Assembly: GCF_901472535.1 (NCBI RefSeq)
Contig: NZ_LR590470.1
Span: forward strand, 3,038,001 to 3,102,000
DNA: 64,000 nt
Direction of reading: 5' to 3'
DNA from: Sphingobacterium daejeonense
GTDB lineage: Bacteria; Bacteroidota; Bacteroidia; Sphingobacteriales; Sphingobacteriaceae
Below the pieces are notes generated by a model. That model was not told where the DNA came from. It was given only the letters and a program-made list of their open reading frames with translations, and made no database searches. Positions 51,902 to 60,387 of this stretch are shown here, in pieces (within the stretch, counting starts at the first letter, position 1; each line of letters starts with the position of its first letter). Made by a program: the position numbers and the translations under genes.

Positions 51902-52466
51902 TTATTTTTTTGGGCTGGTTTTCGGCGCCAATGTCAAGAACATACGCTTTCCTTCCAACTTAGGCAATAGTTTCAACTTTACCGTAGTCTTCCAATGCTT
52001 GTGCGAATCTCAACAACAAGATTTCACCTTGTTCTTTAAACACGATTGCACGGCCTTTGAAATGCACATACGCACGAACTTTCTCGCCACTTTCCAGGAA
52101 ACGCATGGCATGCTTCAATTTAAACTCGAAATCGTGCTCACTGGTATTAGGTCCAAAACGGATCTCCTTGATAACAGTTTGCTTAGCATTCGCTTTAATT
52201 TCCTTTTGTTTTTTCTTTTGTTCGTAAACGAATTTACTGTAATCGATAATCTTACAAACAGGAGGCGTAGCATTAGGAGAAATTTCAACCAAATCCAACT
52301 CAAGCTCATCAGCTAGTGCCAAGGCTTGTCTTGTCGGATACACCCCTTGTTCTACATTGTCACCTACCAAACGCACTTCTGGAACACGAATGTGCTCATT
52401 GATACGGTGTTCTGGTTCTTTTTTCCTAATCGGGCCTCTAGGGCCGAAATTGTTACTTTTTGCCAA
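51902..52466 (-). CDS. infC: Translation initiation factor IF-3 (TTG start, one frameshift)
   Basis: Binds the 30S subunit and checks start codons and initiator tRNA. N-domain: [44 protein letters not shown], linker [18 protein letters not shown]-domain: [41 protein letters not shown]. An extra base at 51962 makes a false stop after VETIA; without it the protein ends [20 protein letters not shown] at 51902, 187 aa. The only sensible start is TTG at 52466 ([19 protein letters not shown]). A rare start codon is a classic infC trait used for autoregulation. Confidence 0.94.
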
Positions 52467-52483
52467 ATGTTTCCTTAATTAAA

Positions 52484-54410
52484 TTAAACAGTTATTTCTT
52501 TTAATAATAAATCTTTAAATTCTTCTGGAGTAATTGACCCTAAGTCAACTCCACCATGTTTACGCACTGATATCGTTCCGCTTTCCATCTCTTTTTCCCC
52601 TACAATCACCATATAAGGCATTTTCTTCACTTCAGCATCGCGGATTTTACGCCCTACTTTTTCGTCACGCAAGTCAATCAGACCGCGAATATCGGAATTA
52701 TTTAGCGATTCTAAAAGTTTTTGAGCATATTCTTCATATTTTTCTGACACTGGCAAGACGATAAACTGCTCAGGTGCAAGCCATAACGGAAACTGACCTC
52801 CGCAATGCTCGATCAAGACTGCAACAAATCTTTCCAATGATCCGAATGGTGCGCGGTGTATCATCACTGGGCGGTGCTTCATATTGTCACTGCCAGTATA
52901 CTCCAATTCAAAACGCTCCGGAAGATTGTAGTCAACCTGGATTGTTCCCAACTGCCATTTTCTGCCCAAAGCATCTTTTACCATAAAGTCCAATTTAGGA
53001 CCATAAAATGCTGCTTCGCCATATTCTACAACTGTCGGTAATCCTTTTTTCCGCTGCTGATTCAATGATTGCAGCCTCTGCTAAAGCCCAATTTTCATCA
53101 GACCCGATATACTTTGTTTTGTTCTCAGGGTCACGCAATGAAACTTGTGCTGTAAAATCATCAAATCCCAAAGCTCCAAAAACATAAAGTACCAAGTCGA
53201 TAACTTTTTTGAACTCTTCTTTTACTTGGTCCGGACGACAGAATAAATGCGCATCATCCTGAGTAAACCCTCTTACCCGGGTCAAACCATGTAACTCACC
53301 CGACTGCTCATAACGGTATACCGTACCGAACTCTGCAAAACGAACCGGCAGTTCTTTGTAAGAACGAGGTTTAGTCTTGTAGATTTCGCAGTGATGAGGA
53401 CAGTTCATTGGTTTCAACAAGAATTCCTCACCGTCCACTGGAGTCTTGATTGGCTGGAACGAATCTGCCCCATACTTTTCATAGTGTCCAGAAGTAATAT
53501 ATAGTTGTTTATGGCCAATATGTGGTGTTATCACAGGCTCATACCCAGCTTTGATTTGTGCTTTTTGCAAGAAGTCCTGAAGTTTCTGTCTCAAAGCAGT
53601 ACCTTTTGGCAACCATAATGGCAAACCCATCCCTACTTTTTCTGAGAAAGCAAACAGCTCCAAATCCTTACCCAATTTACGGTGGTCACGTTTCTTAGCT
53701 TCTTCGATGAACTTCAGGTATTCAGTCAGTTCAGAGGCTTTAGGAAAGGTCACACCATAGATGCGAGTTAATTGTTTACGAGTTTCATCACCACGCCAAT
53801 AAGCACCAGCAACGTTTGTCAATTTAACAGCTTTTATAAAGCTGGTATTCGGGATGTGCGGACCACGGCAAAGATCAGTAAAGTTACCTTGGGAATAGAA
53901 AGTGATCTTTCCATCTTCCAGGTCTTTAATAAGATCCAGTTTGTATTCGTCTCCTTTTTCTTCGAAATAAGCTAAGGCATCAGCTTTAGAAACTGCTTTG
54001 CGTTCAAAAATTTCTTTTTGTTTAGCCAGTTCGATCATTTTATCCTCGATCTGTTTAAAATCGTCGGATGAGAACTCACGGTCACCGAAGTCTACATCGT
54101 AATAGAAGCCTGTTTCGATTGCAGGACCGATACCGAATTTGATTCCTGGATAAAGTGCTTCCAATGCTTCAGCCAACAGGTGAGCTGAAGAGTGCCAGAA
54201 CGTTGATTTTCCTTTTTCATCGTTCCAGGTCAACAATTTGACTGCTGAATCTTCTTCAATAGATCTTGAAGAATCCCAAACTTCGCCATTTACTTCTGCA
54301 GCTAATACGTTTCTAGCTAATCCTTCGGAAATCGACTGAGCAATCTGCATGGCAGTAGTGCCCTTTTCATACTGACGTACAGAACCGTCAGGAAGTGTAA
54401 TGTTAATCAT
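52484..54410 (-). CDS. thrS: Threonyl-tRNA synthetase (one frameshift)
   Basis: Charges tRNA-Thr. 641 aa after removing one base from the T6 run at 53045-53050. TGS domain (1-62, [24 protein letters not shown]), the editing/SAD domain with [11 protein letters not shown] and DFTDLC-type [10 protein letters not shown], class II catalytic motifs (motif 2 [36 protein letters not shown], zinc ligands including [12 protein letters not shown]), motif 3 [18 protein letters not shown], and an anticodon-binding domain at the C-terminus ([21 protein letters not shown]). First gene of the operon, with a structured leader. Confidence 0.97.
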
Positions 54411-54443
54411 TTACAACTATGATTTATGATTTTGTATAAAACC

Positions 54444-54489
54444 GCAATTCTCGTCAATGTGTACAATTACATTGATTTATAAGAATTGC
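54444..54489 (-). promoter_or_regulatory. Structured 5' leader of thrS
   Basis: Two nested stems in the transcript: GCAATTCT / AGAATTGC outside and TCAATGT / ACATTGA inside with an 8-nt loop. It starts about 10 nt after the predicted transcription start and ends 34 nt before the thrS ATG. Threonyl-tRNA synthetase controls its own translation through leader hairpins in E. coli; the same here is inference. Confidence 0.55.
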
Positions 54490-54505
54490 CTTAATTAATG
54501 CAATG

Positions 54506-54513
54506 CAAAAATA
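54506..54513 (-). promoter_or_regulatory. -7 box of the thrS operon
   Basis: On the minus strand TATTTTTG, exact TAnnTTTG, about 96 bp before the ATG, leaving room for the hairpin leader. Confidence 0.55.
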
Positions 54514-54629
54514 CGGAATTTTTATGTCTTTTCGAAATGAATTTGAAAGGCCAAAGATTGTTCTGAGACATTTTAAAGTTATTTTTTTAGCAGTGCTACC
54601 GACTGTTCAGTGGGCGGTGGGGCAGCTGT

Positions 54630-54872
54630 ATGGTTTGATAAAATTATTGCTATAATAGTTACACCCTTACAGGGTTGCATGGCGTGATAATCGTTTGTTG
54701 TAATAGGTTAACCCCATCGGGGAGACATTATTATAGCAGGGTGTTAAACAAACATGCCACACCTACGGCGTTGGTGTTTGACGCGATTTTCATTTCTATA
54801 GATATTACATGCCGATGGCATTTAAGAGATATTTCATGCCTCCGGCATTTAACCCCGATGGGGTTTTTTGGG
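54630..54872 (-). repeat. Multi-hairpin repeat element, copy B (inverted)
   Basis: On the minus strand the same order as copy A: AACCCC-ATC-GGGGTT, ATGCC-GGA-GGCAT, GAAATATCTCTTAA, ATGCC-ATC-GGCAT, ACGCC-GTA-GGTGT, GGCATGTTTGTT, CTGCTATAATAATG, CCCC-GAT-GGGG, then ACCCT-GTA-AGGGT. Loops and stem bases differ from copy A while pairing is kept. Confidence 0.9.
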
Positions 54873-54894
54873 ATGTAATATCTATTGGTTTTAC

Positions 54895-54938
54895 ACCGGG
54901 GGCTTCGGCTCCGCTCAGCCACCGGTCGTTTTGGCTCC
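54895..54938. repeat. GC-rich direct repeat, copy 1
   Basis: ACCGGGGGCTTCGGCTCCGC then TCAGCCACCGGTCGTTTTGG; repeated with two differences at 55153-55196. Far more GC-rich than the genome around it. Confidence 0.8.
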
Positions 54939-54987
54939 AGGGATTCTGTGGCTCGGCTCCGCTTAGGGACAGCTTAGGCAGACCGCC

Positions 54988-55011
54988 ATGGTTGGTGTCC
55001 CCACCAACCAT
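54988..55011. repeat. 24-nt hairpin family member
   Basis: ATGGTTGGTG / CACCAACCAT, perfect 10-bp stem, loop TCCC. Confidence 0.8.
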
Positions 55012-55072
55012 CTTAAGCACAGCTAGCGCACGCTTCGGCTCCGGTCAGGGACCGGCATTTGGCGAATGTTCA

Positions 55073-55096
55073 GTGGCCGGTGGGGACACCGACCAC
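55073..55096. repeat. 24-nt hairpin family member (one mismatch)
   Basis: GTGGCCGGTG / CACCGACCAC, one C-A mismatch, loop GGGA. Confidence 0.75.
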
Positions 55097-55152
55097 GGCG
55101 GAGGGGTGTGTTCTGCCGCCAGCACCTTGGATATCTATTGGCGTCAAAAACC

Positions 55153-55196
55153 ACCGGGGGCTTCGGCTCCGCTCAGCCACCAGTGGTTTTGGCTCT
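55153..55196. repeat. GC-rich direct repeat, copy 2
   Basis: Second copy of the 54895 repeat; begins ACCGGGGGCTTCGGCTCCGC, then TCAGCCACCAGTGGTTTTGG. Confidence 0.8.
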
Positions 55197-55233
55197 GGGT
55201 TTTGATCCGCTCAGACTCCGGCGGTTTTCAATT

Positions 55234-55264
55234 TCTTATGTCTTATGTCTAGTGTCTTATGTCT
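55234..55264. repeat. TATGTCT heptamer array
   Basis: TATGTCT units with one variant (AGTGTCT), the inverse of the AGACATA arrays elsewhere. Confidence 0.75.
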
Positions 55265-55309
55265 CCTTCCTACCTCCGTCTTAGCTTAGTATACTCTGGT
55301 TCGTCTCTC

Positions 55310-55440
55310 GTTCGGACTTCCTTCGGACCTCGTTCGGAGCTGCTTCGGAATACACCCGAACGAGGTCCGAACAAGGTCCGAATGAAAGAGGACTGAGAGT
55401 GGAAGGAGAGTGGAACAAGAGTGGAACAAGAGTCGAATAT
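55310..55440. repeat. Iterated CGTTCGGA words with 16-bp inverted repeat
   Basis: TTCGGACCTCGTTCGG (55322-55337) pairs perfectly with CCGAACGAGGTCCGAA (55356-55371). The flanks repeat TTCGGA and later GAGTGGAACAA twice. No gene is seen. Confidence 0.7.
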
Positions 55441-55526
55441 GAACAGCCCAAAAGTTGAAAAACAACCCAGCTGTTCATCAACAGAAGAGGAAGATGTGTT
55501 TAGTTCCATATCTCTCGAATTTTTTC

Positions 55527-55534
55527 TAATTTTG
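55527..55534 (+). promoter_or_regulatory. -7 box of queE
   Basis: TAATTTTG, exact TAnnTTTG, 18 bp before the ATG. Confidence 0.5.
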
Positions 55535-55551
55535 CACTCAAATTCAGAGAC

Positions 55552-56175
55552 ATGTCAAATCAAGTTCCAGAAGACGGCACATTCCTACCATTAATGGAGG
55601 AGTTTTACACGATACAGGGGGAAGGATATCATACCGGGAAAGCTGCATATTTCATTCGTTTGGGCGGATGTGACGTAGGTTGTCACTGGTGCGATGTTAA
55701 GGAAAGCTGGGATGCGGAACTACATCCTCTCACCTCTGCGGATGTTATTGTTGAGCATGCATTACAACACCCTGCCAAGACAGTGGTCATCACAGGTGGT
55801 GAGCCCTTGCTCTATAACCTGACCTACCTGACGCAAAAGCTGAAAGAAGCAGGCATCAAGATTTTCTTGGAAACATCCGGTGCTTATCCCTTGACTGGAT
55901 ATTGGGACTGGATCTGTCTTTCTCCAAAGAAATTCAAGGGTCCAAGGGAAGATGTGTTGAGCGCTGCTGGCGAGTTGAAAGTCATTGTGTTTAACAAAAG
56001 TGATTTCCAATGGGCTGAGGACCATGCAAAATTCGTTAACGCTAATTGCAAATTATATCTACAACCAGAATGGTCAAAGGCAGCTGAAATGACGCCCTTG
56101 ATTATTGACTATGTAAAGGATAATCCGAAATGGGAAATCTCGCTGCAGACGCATAAGTATTTGAATATTCCTTAG
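55552..56175 (+). CDS. queE: 7-carboxy-7-deazaguanine synthase
   Basis: Radical SAM enzyme that rearranges CPH4 to CDG in queuosine (7-deazaguanine) synthesis. 207 aa, intact. MEEFYTIQGEGYHTGKAAYFIRLGGC leads into the [4Fe-4S] cysteines C-x3-C-x2-C in GCDVGCHWCDVKESW; ITGGEPLLYNLTYLTQKLKEAG is the SAM-binding GGEP region. The other queuosine genes are not in the window. The gene ends 32 bp before an AGACATA heptamer array. Confidence 0.94.
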   Translation: MSNQVPEDGTFLPLMEEFYTIQGEGYHTGKAAYFIRLGGCDVGCHWCDVKESWDAELHPLTSADVIVEHALQHPAKTVVITGGEPLLYNLTYLTQKLKEAGIKIFLETSGAYPLTGYWDWICLSPKKFKGPREDVLSAAGELKVIVFNKSDFQWAEDHAKFVNANCKLYLQPEWSKAAEMTPLIIDYVKDNPKWEISLQTHKYLNIP

Positions 56176-56207
56176 TCCAGACCAAAGGGGTCTGAACTAG
56201 GAATATT

Positions 56208-56239
56208 AGACATAAGACATAAGACACAAGACATTAGAC
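56208..56239 (+). repeat. AGACATA heptamer array
   Basis: AGACATA twice, AGACACA, AGACATT, just after queE and in its sense. Confidence 0.8.
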
Positions 56240-56296
56240 CGGGCATAGTTTATGGCATAGTTTACAAGGCATAAGCTTATGTCTTTAATTATTTAA

Positions 56297-56320
56297 GTGG
56301 CGGGTGGGGACACCCGCCAC
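56297..56320. repeat. 24-nt hairpin family member
   Basis: GTGGCGGGTG / CACCCGCCAC, perfect 10-bp stem, loop GGGA. Half-copies (ACACCCGCCACGGC) recur at about 56396 and 56423. Confidence 0.8.
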
Positions 56321-56358
56321 GGCTTTTTGGTGGAAACACTAACACACCATATAGGGTC

Positions 56359-56504
56359 TAATGTCTTATGTCTATTGTCTAATGTCTAAAAACAGACACC
56401 CGCCACGGCAATTTCGGTGGAGACACCCGCCACGCCACGGCTTTTTGGTTGAAAAATAGCACGCCATAAAAAGTCTAATGTCTTATGTCTATTGTCTAAT
56501 GTCT
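56359..56504 (-). repeat. Two TATGTCT heptamer arrays
   Basis: 56359-56387 and 56473-56504 carry the same series, AATGTCT-TATGTCT-ATTGTCT-AATGTCT. They are the inverse of the array after queE and immediately precede the 3' end of the minus-strand sulfatase gene. Confidence 0.8.
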
Positions 56505-56509
56505 ATAAC

Positions 56510-57922
56510 CTACTGTCCAGAGAAAGGAAATACCTCACTTTCTGTTCTTGCTTCCTTCATGATTTTTTTGGCTTTTTCGACTAGTTCCGGGTGCTTTTCT
56601 GCGATATTATTTTTTTCGGCTATATCGGTCGGCAGGTGGTAGATGGCAATTTCGGCGTTGGGATTTCCTTTTGCATTGAGTCGAATTGCTTTGTAGTCTC
56701 CTATTCGGATTCCTTGTTTTCCACCTTGCTCATGAAATTCCCAGTAGAGGTATTCGTGTTGTTTTTGGTTCTTCTTCCCCAAAAGTGTAGGTAAGAAACT
56801 GATGCCATCTGTATTCTTTAATTGTTTTGCTCCGGCAGCTTCCAATAAAGTTGGGGCGATGTCCCAAAATGCAGCCACATGTGCAGATACGGAATTTTCC
56901 TTTATTTTGCCTGGCCATTGCACAATGAAGGGTACTCGAACGCCGCCTTCGTAAAGGTCGCGTTTGTTACCTCTGAATGGTCCAGAGCTATTGAAGAAGT
57001 CAGGGTCAGCACCACCTTCACGGTGCGAACCATTGTCACTGGTTAGGATGAAGATGGTATTTTCCAACATTCCTTCTTCTTCCAATGCGCCGAGGATCTG
57101 TAGAACCTGTTGGTCTAATCTTTCCACCATTGCAGCAAATGTTGCGCGCGGTTTTTCTTGGCTTGTGTATCCCGAGCTTGCGTTTGGACCATAAGGACTC
57201 CCTTTGAAAGGTTTTTCTTCAAATTTGCCATCGTATTTTCTGAATATTTCATCGTCAGGAACGATCAATTCAGCATGTGGCAAAACTGTTGGGACAAACA
57301 AGAAAATCGGTGCATCTCTATAGTTATGGATAAAGGTCAATGCTTTTTGTTGAATCAATGCTGGCGCATAAACCTCCGTTTTCATCAAGTTTTCATTGCC
57401 TTTCAATTCTACTTTTTGATCATTATCCCACAGGTGGGTTGGGTAATAGCGGTGGGACTGCCTTTGACAGTTGTAGCCATAGAATTCATCAAATCCTTTT
57501 TTCAGGGGATCTCCAGATGTTCCAACCATACCTAGTCCCCATTTACCGAAAGCTCCTGTTTTATACCCGGCATCTTTTAAAGCCATGGCAAAGGTTTCAA
57601 TATTTTGGGCCAAAGGTTCTTGTCCTTCGGGTTGGATTTCTTTGTTACCTCGGATGTAGGTATGTCCTGTATGCTGTCCGGTCATCAATGCAGACCTGGA
57701 AGGTGCACATACAGGAGCTCCCGCATAAAAATCAGTGAACAACATCCCCTTCTTAGCCAAAGAGTCAATTGTCGGTGTTTCAATTTTTTTTTGACCGTAA
57801 GGACCTAAGTCTCCATATCCCAAATCATCCGCGAGGATAAGAACGATATTAGGTTTTTTCGATTGCCCAAACAGACAGACCGATAATAGGACCAACCCAA
57901 ACAACAAAGGATATTTGCGCAT
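56510..57922 (-). CDS. Exported sulfatase (arylsulfatase family)
   Basis: 470 aa, intact. Signal peptide MRKYPLLFGLVLLSVCLFGQ, then PNIVLILADDLGYGDLG with the metal-binding aspartates. The formylglycine site is C72 in VCAPSRSALMTGQHTGH (C-x-P-S-R), needing a maturase not seen here. FGKWGLGM, HAELIVPDDEIF and ILTSDNGSHREGG supply further active-site residues. It removes sulfate esters, most likely from a sulfated glycan, in the periplasm. First stop 1 bp from the next gene upstream, so it is the last gene of a three-gene operon. Confidence 0.93.
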   Translation of the reverse strand: MRKYPLLFGLVLLSVCLFGQSKKPNIVLILADDLGYGDLGPYGQKKIETPTIDSLAKKGMLFTDFYAGAPVCAPSRSALMTGQHTGHTYIRGNKEIQPEGQEPLAQNIETFAMALKDAGYKTGAFGKWGLGMVGTSGDPLKKGFDEFYGYNCQRQSHRYYPTHLWDNDQKVELKGNENLMKTEVYAPALIQQKALTFIHNYRDAPIFLFVPTVLPHAELIVPDDEIFRKYDGKFEEKPFKGSPYGPNASSGYTSQEKPRATFAAMVERLDQQVLQILGALEEEGMLENTIFILTSDNGSHREGGADPDFFNSSGPFRGNKRDLYEGGVRVPFIVQWPGKIKENSVSAHVAAFWDIAPTLLEAAGAKQLKNTDGISFLPTLLGKKNQKQHEYLYWEFHEQGGKQGIRIGDYKAIRLNAKGNPNAEIAIYHLPTDIAEKNNIAEKHPELVEKAKKIMKEARTESEVFPFSGQ

Positions 57923-57923
57923 C

Positions 57924-58997
57924 TTATAATTTAATTATGGCTCCTGATTTTACAGATTCATCACATGCAATGGCGATCTGTAAACTGTTTACAGCATCTT
58001 GCATCGATTTGCTCAGATCCAGGTCTTCTGTGATCGCTTGTAAAAAGAATTGCTGTTCTCGGTTACAGAGTTCTTGATGGTCCGGTTCATCCGTTAAATC
58101 AACCCATTCGTCATTACGTATAAATTCGTTTTGTTCATTGATGTCTGCATAGTGAACTTTTAGGGATTCCGTTTTTGAGTGCGATTCTACGGAATCAGAT
58201 TTCCCTTCTTTGCTGGCATCTTTTGCGATGATGGATACACATCCTTTAGGACCGATCACATCTTTCACGAAGAAAGCTGTTTCGCTGATCATGGGTCCCC
58301 ATCCTGCTTCATACCACCCTACGCTACCATCATCAAATCTGATTTGCAATTGCCCATAGTTATAGTTGTCTTTTGGGATATCATCCGTAAGGCGTGCTCC
58401 AATTGCAGAAACCGAAACTGGATTTGCGTTTGTCATTTGACACATGACATCGATATAGTGTACTCCACAATCCACAATCGGACTGAGGCTTTTCATCAGG
58501 TTACGATGAACATCCCACATATATCCATGGCTCTGTTGGTTGAGGTTCATTCGCATAACTAAAGGATAGCCCATTGACCTCCCCAATTCTATGAATTTAA
58601 TCCAAGAAGGGTGATGTCTCAAAATGTATCCTACGACCAATTTCTTATCTGCTGCGATTGCAGCATCGACGACCTTTTGCGCTCCCAAAACAGTATCTGC
58701 AAGAGGTTTTTCTATAAATACATGCGCACCAGCTTCAAAAGCTTTTATGGCATATTCTTCATGCGTATCTGGATACGTCGAAATACAGACCGCATCTGGT
58801 TTTGTCAATACCAATGCTGAGGCATAATCATCATAGAGCGGATAGTTACTGTTTAATTTTTCATTCAACAACAATTTACTATCTCCTCTAGAAACCAGTC
58901 CCACTATTTCAAATTCTTCCATTTCATGATAGGCTTGTGCATGAGAAGCCCCCATGTTTCCACAGCCTACCACTAAAATCTTGATTTTTCCCGTCAT
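57924..58997 (-). CDS. Gfo/Idh/MocA family oxidoreductase
   Basis: 357 aa, intact, cytoplasmic. N-terminal Rossmann fold: KILVVGCGNMGASHAQAYHEM; the EKP motif is in AGAHVFIEKPLADTVLG, and the C-terminal substrate domain has DCGVHYIDVMCQMTN. These enzymes use NAD(P) to oxidise or epimerise sugars and inositols. It lies between the sulfatase and a second family member with an export signal, suggesting different locations or steps in one sugar pathway. Confidence 0.9.
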   Translation of the reverse strand: MTGKIKILVVGCGNMGASHAQAYHEMEEFEIVGLVSRGDSKLLLNEKLNSNYPLYDDYASALVLTKPDAVCISTYPDTHEEYAIKAFEAGAHVFIEKPLADTVLGAQKVVDAAIAADKKLVVGYILRHHPSWIKFIELGRSMGYPLVMRMNLNQQSHGYMWDVHRNLMKSLSPIVDCGVHYIDVMCQMTNANPVSVSAIGARLTDDIPKDNYNYGQLQIRFDDGSVGWYEAGWGPMISETAFFVKDVIGPKGCVSIIAKDASKEGKSDSVESHSKTESLKVHYADINEQNEFIRNDEWVDLTDEPDHQELCNREQQFFLQAITEDLDLSKSMQDAVNSLQIAIACDESVKSGAIIKL

Positions 58998-59011
58998 TAT
59001 AATTTATCCGA

Positions 59012-60272
59012 TTATGTTGCCAACCCAGGTCTAGGTATACGTGCATTATCAATTTCCATCTCCCAAGAGTATTCTTCAGAACTAGGTCCATATGTTTTGG
59101 TTGAATTTTCGATTTCATCCAATGAGATTATTTTCCCAGTGTATGCCGCTTCTCTTGCCCATACTGCCAACAAGGTTGAATCCGCCATAAAGTCACCATC
59201 ATTGATCACTTCTTTATTTCTGATTGCCCTGAACAGCTCGTCGTGCTGAGTTTGGTACATATTGTTCATTTTGCCGCTATATTTCCATGGGTTTTGACCT
59301 TTGATCTCATAGCTGCTCAAGATACCGACGTTCATATTTCCTTTAGTTCCCACGGCTTCGACAGAATTACGAGGTTGTGTCCCGTTCTGTTGTCTTCCGA
59401 AGTGGAATCCTTTAACGCCATCGCCATAGTCGAATTCAATGGCGAAATGATCATATACATTTCCGTATTTATCCCATGGTTTCGACTGTCTACCTCCGGT
59501 TCCAGAGACTGTTTTAGGCATTCCCCTATTCAGCATCCAATTCATAAAATCTATACTGTGGACGGTCTGTTCAACGATAATATCTCCGGAATAGCGTTGA
59601 TAGAAAAACCAATTGTACAATTGATACGTCAGGTCGTTCCAATCTGGCTGTCTAGGTTTTTCGGTCAATTCACCACCCAATCTGAATGTGCTGATAGAAT
59701 ATATATCGCCAATATTACCTGCATGGACTAGTTTTGCCAATTCTCTATTTGGTTCAGAATAGCGGAAACAGTATCCAGAAACCAGGTTTAGCTTTTTATC
59801 TTTTGCTACTTTTACAGCATCACGGACTTTATGTACGCCTGGTACATCTACAGCCATTGGTTTTTCGCAGAAAAATATGTTTTCCTTCTTTTACGGCTTC
59901 TGCGAGGTGGTCGGGTCTAAAGCTTGGCGGCGATGTCAACAGGACGACATCCACATTCGATGCTATTAATTTTTTATAGGCATCAAATCCGATATATTTC
60001 CTTTTTTCAGGGACATTAACGCGATCTTTATGAGCTTCTTTTAGGGAAGCCAATGCCGCTTCTAATTGCGCTGGGAAAATATCTGCCAGAGCTACAATTT
60101 CCACATCTGGATCTGCTTCCAATGCTTGAAAAGCAGCTCCGGTCCCACGACCTCCACACCCAATTAGTCCGACTTTTATTTTTTTCTTGATGTCTAGGTT
60201 TGTTTTGGAGAAGTCTAAAGATGTAGCACCGAGCAGGATGCCACCATTTTTAATAAAATTTCTTCGGTCCAT
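59012..60272 (-). CDS. Gfo/Idh/MocA oxidoreductase with twin-arginine signal (one frameshift)
   Basis: 419 aa after removing one A from 59871-59875, which restores KHIFCEKPMAVDVPGVHKV. The N-terminus MDRRNFIKNGGILLGATSLDF is a Tat signal, so the cofactor-bound enzyme is exported. Rossmann motif KVGLIGCGGRGTGAAFQALEA; C-domain with SIDFMNWMLNRGMPKTVSGTGGRQSKPWDKYGNVYDHFAIEF. Periplasmic members of this type occur with sulfatases and glycoside-degrading genes in Bacteroidota. First gene of the operon. Confidence 0.9.
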
Positions 60273-60387
60273 TTCGTTTATTTTTGAACGATTCAGATTG
60301 ATATTACACTCTTGTTATTAGGATTATTTCAATAAATAATTGAAAAATTATCTATTTTCACAGCAAAATAACAATTATTACGATTTT

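Noticed and set aside
54809..55252. 147-codon plus-strand ORF and the overlapping minus-strand ORFs in the repeat island
   Set aside because: They run through the palindromic and GC-rich repeats; the translations (GASAPLSHR twice, Cys/His/Arg-rich pieces) mirror repeat units and show no domain.
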